Part shown: positions 13,125 to 15,134 of the stretch, piece after piece
Layout of the letters: each line of letters opens with the position of its first letter
How positions within the stretch are numbered: position 1 is the stretch's first letter
Source of the DNA: CAZKMM01 sp964553915
Lineage (GTDB): Bacteria > RBG-13-61-14 > DRUE01
DNA: 15,134 bases
Assembly (NCBI GenBank): GCA_964553915.1
Contig: CAZKMM010000061.1
Coordinates: 1 to 15,134 of the forward strand
Direction of reading: 5' to 3'
Translations under genes and position numbers: made by a program
Notes under the pieces: generated by a model
Databases searched by the model: none
Seen by the model: the letters and a program-made list of their open reading frames with translations, nothing else
Told to the model about the DNA's origin: nothing

Positions 13125-14624
13125 ATGCGGGCAAAAAAGCAGTCAGGTTATGATTTTATCGGGGCACTTCTTCTCTGCGGATTTACCCTGGGATTATTTG
13201 CGCTTCTGCAAAGGGATTTCTGGCTGGTGCTCTTTCCGGATGATGGATTTTATTATCTGAGGATTGCTCAGAATATTGCTCAAGGGCGGGGTTCAACTTT
13301 TGACGGAATCAACCCCACCAATGGTTATCATCCACTCTGGATGATAATCTTGACTATTCTGGCTAAATTATTCCAGAGCCCAATAAGCTTTGCGATTGCG
13401 GTAGTGGTTGTGGGAGTGCTCTTAACAGCGGGTGGTTTTGCTATCTTGGCGAAAGTATTTTATAGCCAGTTTCAGCACAGATGGGGATTATGGCTGGCAG
13501 GAGCAGTGGTTTTTCTCAATCCGGTTTTAGTTTCTGTTTTTATAAACGGTATGGAGTCATCATTGTATTTCTTTTTGTTGAGTCTGGGCTTCTGGCTTGT
13601 TTTGAAAAACTGGGGGCAGGAGGATTTTTTCCGCTGGTTTGGGCTGGGGGCGTTTTTTGGTCTGGTATTTTTATCTCGTCTTGATGGTGGTTTGCTTGCT
13701 GTATGGATAGTGGTTTTTATCCTGCTTCGGGATAAAAACTGGAGAAAAAATCTTAAGCTGGCGATTGCCTTTGCTCTAGGGGGGATTCTAGTTGGAGCAC
13801 CATATCTAATTTATAACCAGATAGCTTTTGGTCATCCGGTTCCGATTTCAGGAAGAATTAAAGCGTATTTCCGCTCCAGAGATATTATTTATTTGAGCAT
13901 TTTATCTTTGGGATTTTTAGCTTCGCTGGTCGGGGTATTTATCTATTATTACCGGTGCAAAGAAAAGCTGGGTATATTCAGCCGGGTGCTTTTGATTTAT
14001 CTGGCGTTTTCCTTTTCAATCATATTTTATTATTTCCTGAGTCCTACTTATGCCTTGAGCTTATGGTATTATATTCCATTGTTGATTTTGTTCTTTTTTC
14101 TGCCTGCGGGAATAATTTTAAAGCTCTCAACCAGAAGCAGGGTATTATTTTCCAGCCTGGTTTTGGTTGTGGGCTTGGTTCTGGCTTTGGGCGGTTATTA
14201 TCTTTATCTTTCTTCTTCTGCAACCAGCATTTTTAAGCTCCATCGCCAGACCATTGACTGGATTAAAAGGCATATCCCCAAAGAGAGCCTCCTGGGTGCT
14301 TACTCTGCTGGATATATTGTCTATTTCACCGAACGGGATACAGTTAATTTAGATGGGCTGGTGAACTCACCGGAATATTTTTTCAAATACCGAATTCAGG
14401 GGAAAAGGGACGAATTTATTAAAGAAATCGGGATTGATTATATTTTGATGTATCAGTACCTTGAGAAAAAAGAAGATAAACCAAGAATCATATTCAATTT
14501 CCCGGTTAAAAAAATTTACCAGCAAAAGGTTTTTTACCGGGGTCCCGGCACCTTTTTCCGACCAAGCTGGATAGTATTTTTTATCCTCCAGACCCCTTTC
14601 TGCGACCACCTACCAGTACAATAA
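13125..14624 (+). CDS. Multi-pass membrane glycosyltransferase, GT39/PMT-like
   Basis: A 499-residue polytopic inner-membrane protein with about 11-12 hydrophobic helices, the first at about 11-29. The first outer loop carries Asp39-Asp40 (FPDDGFYYLRIAQNIAQG), as in C-type glycosyltransferases that use polyprenyl-phosphate sugars. Then come FDGINPTNGYHPLW (59-72), NGMESSLYF (141-149), LSRLDGG (183-189) and PISGRIKA (240-247). The C-terminal soluble part (about 380-499) has the AYSAGYIVYFTERDTVNLDGLVNS pattern typical of this uncharacterised group. Donor and acceptor are unknown; lipopolysaccharide, glycolipid or protein glycosylation are all possible. The ATG at 13125 has only a weak ribosome binding site; it follows the PBP1A stop by 48 bp, so co-transcription is plausible. 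The symbol is left blank because no named orthologue is recognised. Confidence 0.8.
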   Translation: MRAKKQSGYDFIGALLLCGFTLGLFALLQRDFWLVLFPDDGFYYLRIAQNIAQGRGSTFDGINPTNGYHPLWMIILTILAKLFQSPISFAIAVVVVGVLLTAGGFAILAKVFYSQFQHRWGLWLAGAVVFLNPVLVSVFINGMESSLYFFLLSLGFWLVLKNWGQEDFFRWFGLGAFFGLVFLSRLDGGLLAVWIVVFILLRDKNWRKNLKLAIAFALGGILVGAPYLIYNQIAFGHPVPISGRIKAYFRSRDIIYLSILSLGFLASLVGVFIYYYRCKEKLGIFSRVLLIYLAFSFSIIFYYFLSPTYALSLWYYIPLLILFFFLPAGIILKLSTRSRVLFSSLVLVVGLVLALGGYYLYLSSSATSIFKLHRQTIDWIKRHIPKESLLGAYSAGYIVYFTERDTVNLDGLVNSPEYFFKYRIQGKRDEFIKEIGIDYILMYQYLEKKEDKPRIIFNFPVKKIYQQKVFYRGPGTFFRPSWIVFFILQTPFCDHLPVQ

Positions 14625-14668
14625 ATTTCTTGAGTTTATCACCTGATTAAAAATTTAACCACCAGAAT

Positions 14669-14712
14669 TTTTTCTCGGGAAAATCCTCAAAGGATTTTAG
14701 AACCGAGGAAAA
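14669..14712. repeat. Long two-part hairpin
   Basis: An outer 10-bp stem pairs TTTTTCTCGG (14669-14678) with CCGAGGAAAA (14703-14712), with one G-T pair. Inside, AAAATCC (14680-14686) pairs exactly with GGATTTT (14692-14698) around TCAAA. No U-run follows on either strand, so it is not a standard terminator, although it could fold at the end of the glycosyltransferase mRNA. Confidence 0.7.
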
Positions 14713-14769
14713 GAGGAGTAAAATCTGTTGTCTGAAAGAGCATATCTCCTTATTGATTTCGCTTTTGTG

Positions 14770-14781
14770 TTATCCGGATAA
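14770..14781. repeat. Perfect 12-bp palindrome
   Basis: TTATCCGGATAA is its own reverse complement. It stands 18 bases before the first half-site cluster and may be a protein-binding site; nothing identifies the protein. Confidence 0.5.
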
Positions 14782-14798
14782 AAAATTGGTGCAAATAA

Positions 14799-14824
14799 TG
14801 AACCGCCCGGTTCAAAATCTTGAC
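14799..14824. promoter_or_regulatory. Half-site cluster 1 (TGAAC, GTTCA, degenerate TTGAC)
   Basis: TGAAC at 14799-14803 and GTTCA at 14810-14814 form a 7-bp-arm inverted repeat (TGAACCG, CC, CGGTTCA). A degenerate third half-site TTGAC is at 14820-14824. Half-site starts are 11 and 10 bp apart. Confidence 0.5.
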
Positions 14825-14897
14825 CAGCAAAATTTTCATACCCCAAAATTTTTCCGCTTTATTTTCAACAAACTATCTCCTCATTCCAATTTTGATG

Positions 14898-14933
14898 GTT
14901 CAAAATCTGAACTGACTGGTTCAAATACTGAAC
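14898..14933. promoter_or_regulatory. Half-site cluster 2 (four phased GTTCA/TGAAC half-sites)
   Basis: GTTCA (14898), TGAAC (14908), GTTCA (14919) and TGAAC (14929) alternate in orientation and start 10, 11 and 10 bp apart, about one helical turn each. Two units of GTTCA-N5-TGAAC repeat at 21 bp. This looks like tandem operators for a dimeric DNA-binding protein; the protein is unknown. Confidence 0.55.
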
Positions 14934-15065
14934 TATGCTTCTGTCGGGGCTGGAAAAATCCCTCAACTTTCCACTGCAATGAGGCAGAGATTTTCAAACA
15001 AATCACCCACCGGAAAATCGCAAAGGTTTTTCAGCCCTGGTTTAATTTCTTTGCGTCTCTGCGGC

Positions 15066-15110
15066 GAATAAAACCGCGAGGGCACTGGGGATTTTGCCCG
15101 GGTTTTATTC
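15066..15110. repeat. Long hairpin with 10-bp outer arms, possible terminator
   Basis: GAATAAAACC (15066-15075) pairs exactly with GGTTTTATTC (15101-15110). Inside, GGGCA (15080-15084) pairs with TGCCC (15095-15099). T-rich and A-rich outer arms make a bidirectional terminator possible. It adjoins TTTGCGTCTCTGCGGCG, which resembles a phrase I associate with intergenic repeats in many draft genomes. Confidence 0.55.
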
Positions 15111-15134
15111 TCTCAGTTCGTCAAGGTTTTCCAC

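Larger units (their letters stand above)
14625..15134. other. 510-bp non-coding region rich in repeats and hairpins
   Basis: No credible open frame on either strand. It holds a two-part hairpin (14669-14712), a 12-bp palindrome (14770-14781), two clusters of GTTCA/TGAAC half-sites (14799-14824 and 14898-14933) around AT-rich DNA, and a second hairpin (15066-15110). The next gene lies beyond the window, so strand and purpose cannot be set. Confidence 0.75.

Noticed and set aside
14540..14624. Frameshift at the end of the glycosyltransferase
   Set aside because: The last 25 residues look unconserved, but no alternative frame offers a better continuation, so the annotated stop is kept.
14799..14933. 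CRISPR array
   Set aside because: The repeats are only 5-16 bp, with no 25-40 bp unit, no regular spacers and no cas genes.
14625..15134. Replication origin in the terminal non-coding region
   Set aside because: A DnaA-box-like TTTTCCAC ends the window and AT-rich DNA is present, but there is no cluster of DnaA boxes and no dnaA nearby; the case is too weak despite the parS-like site 10 kb away.

Overview
The window reads as a gene-dense chromosomal segment from an uncultured, diderm (Gram-negative-type) bacterium. A BamD-like protein, a probable lipoprotein and a class A penicillin-binding protein argue for an outer membrane and peptidoglycan. RNase HIII, YqeY next to rpsU, and many GTG/TTG starts set it apart from Proteobacteria. 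A 100-N scaffold gap points to a metagenome or draft assembly. The phylum cannot be fixed by reading alone; a candidate-phylum lineage is a guess.

Layout. On the minus strand, 1-1597 holds the 5' part of shikimate kinase (aroK), overlapping by 4 bp the end of a Na+/alanine-type AGCS symporter. The N-run at 1604-1703 lies between two identical 55-bp copies of the symporter start, so it is almost certainly an assembly artefact and not missing DNA. From 1925 everything is on the plus strand. First comes an operon of a DksA/TraR zinc-finger regulator, a BamD-like TPR protein and a tandem NTF2-like lipoprotein, joined by TAATG overlaps (1925-3953). Next is an AT-rich 239-bp spacer carrying a near-perfect parS-like palindrome (3986-4001) and a promoter. 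It leads into the macromolecular-synthesis operon rpsU-yqeY-dnaG-rpoD (4193-8496), which couples translation, replication priming and the housekeeping sigma factor.

A CAT-anticodon tRNA with its own promoter follows (8546-8618). Then come a UUCG-loop terminator, a coiled-coil/C4 zinc-ribbon protein and RNase HIII (8727-10342), a PBP1A-type peptidoglycan synthase (10434-13076) and a multi-pass GT39-like membrane glycosyltransferase (13125-14624). The last 510 bp hold no credible gene but are rich in structure: a long two-part hairpin, a 12-bp palindrome, two clusters of GTTCA/TGAAC half-sites spaced by about one helical turn, and a second long hairpin.

No defence system, mobile element or CRISPR array was seen. 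The coding content is mostly core housekeeping. The items most worth a second look are non-coding: the parS-like site, the helically phased half-site array, the PBP1A promoter lying almost on its start codon, and the terminator placed in the leader of the zinc-ribbon/rnhC genes.
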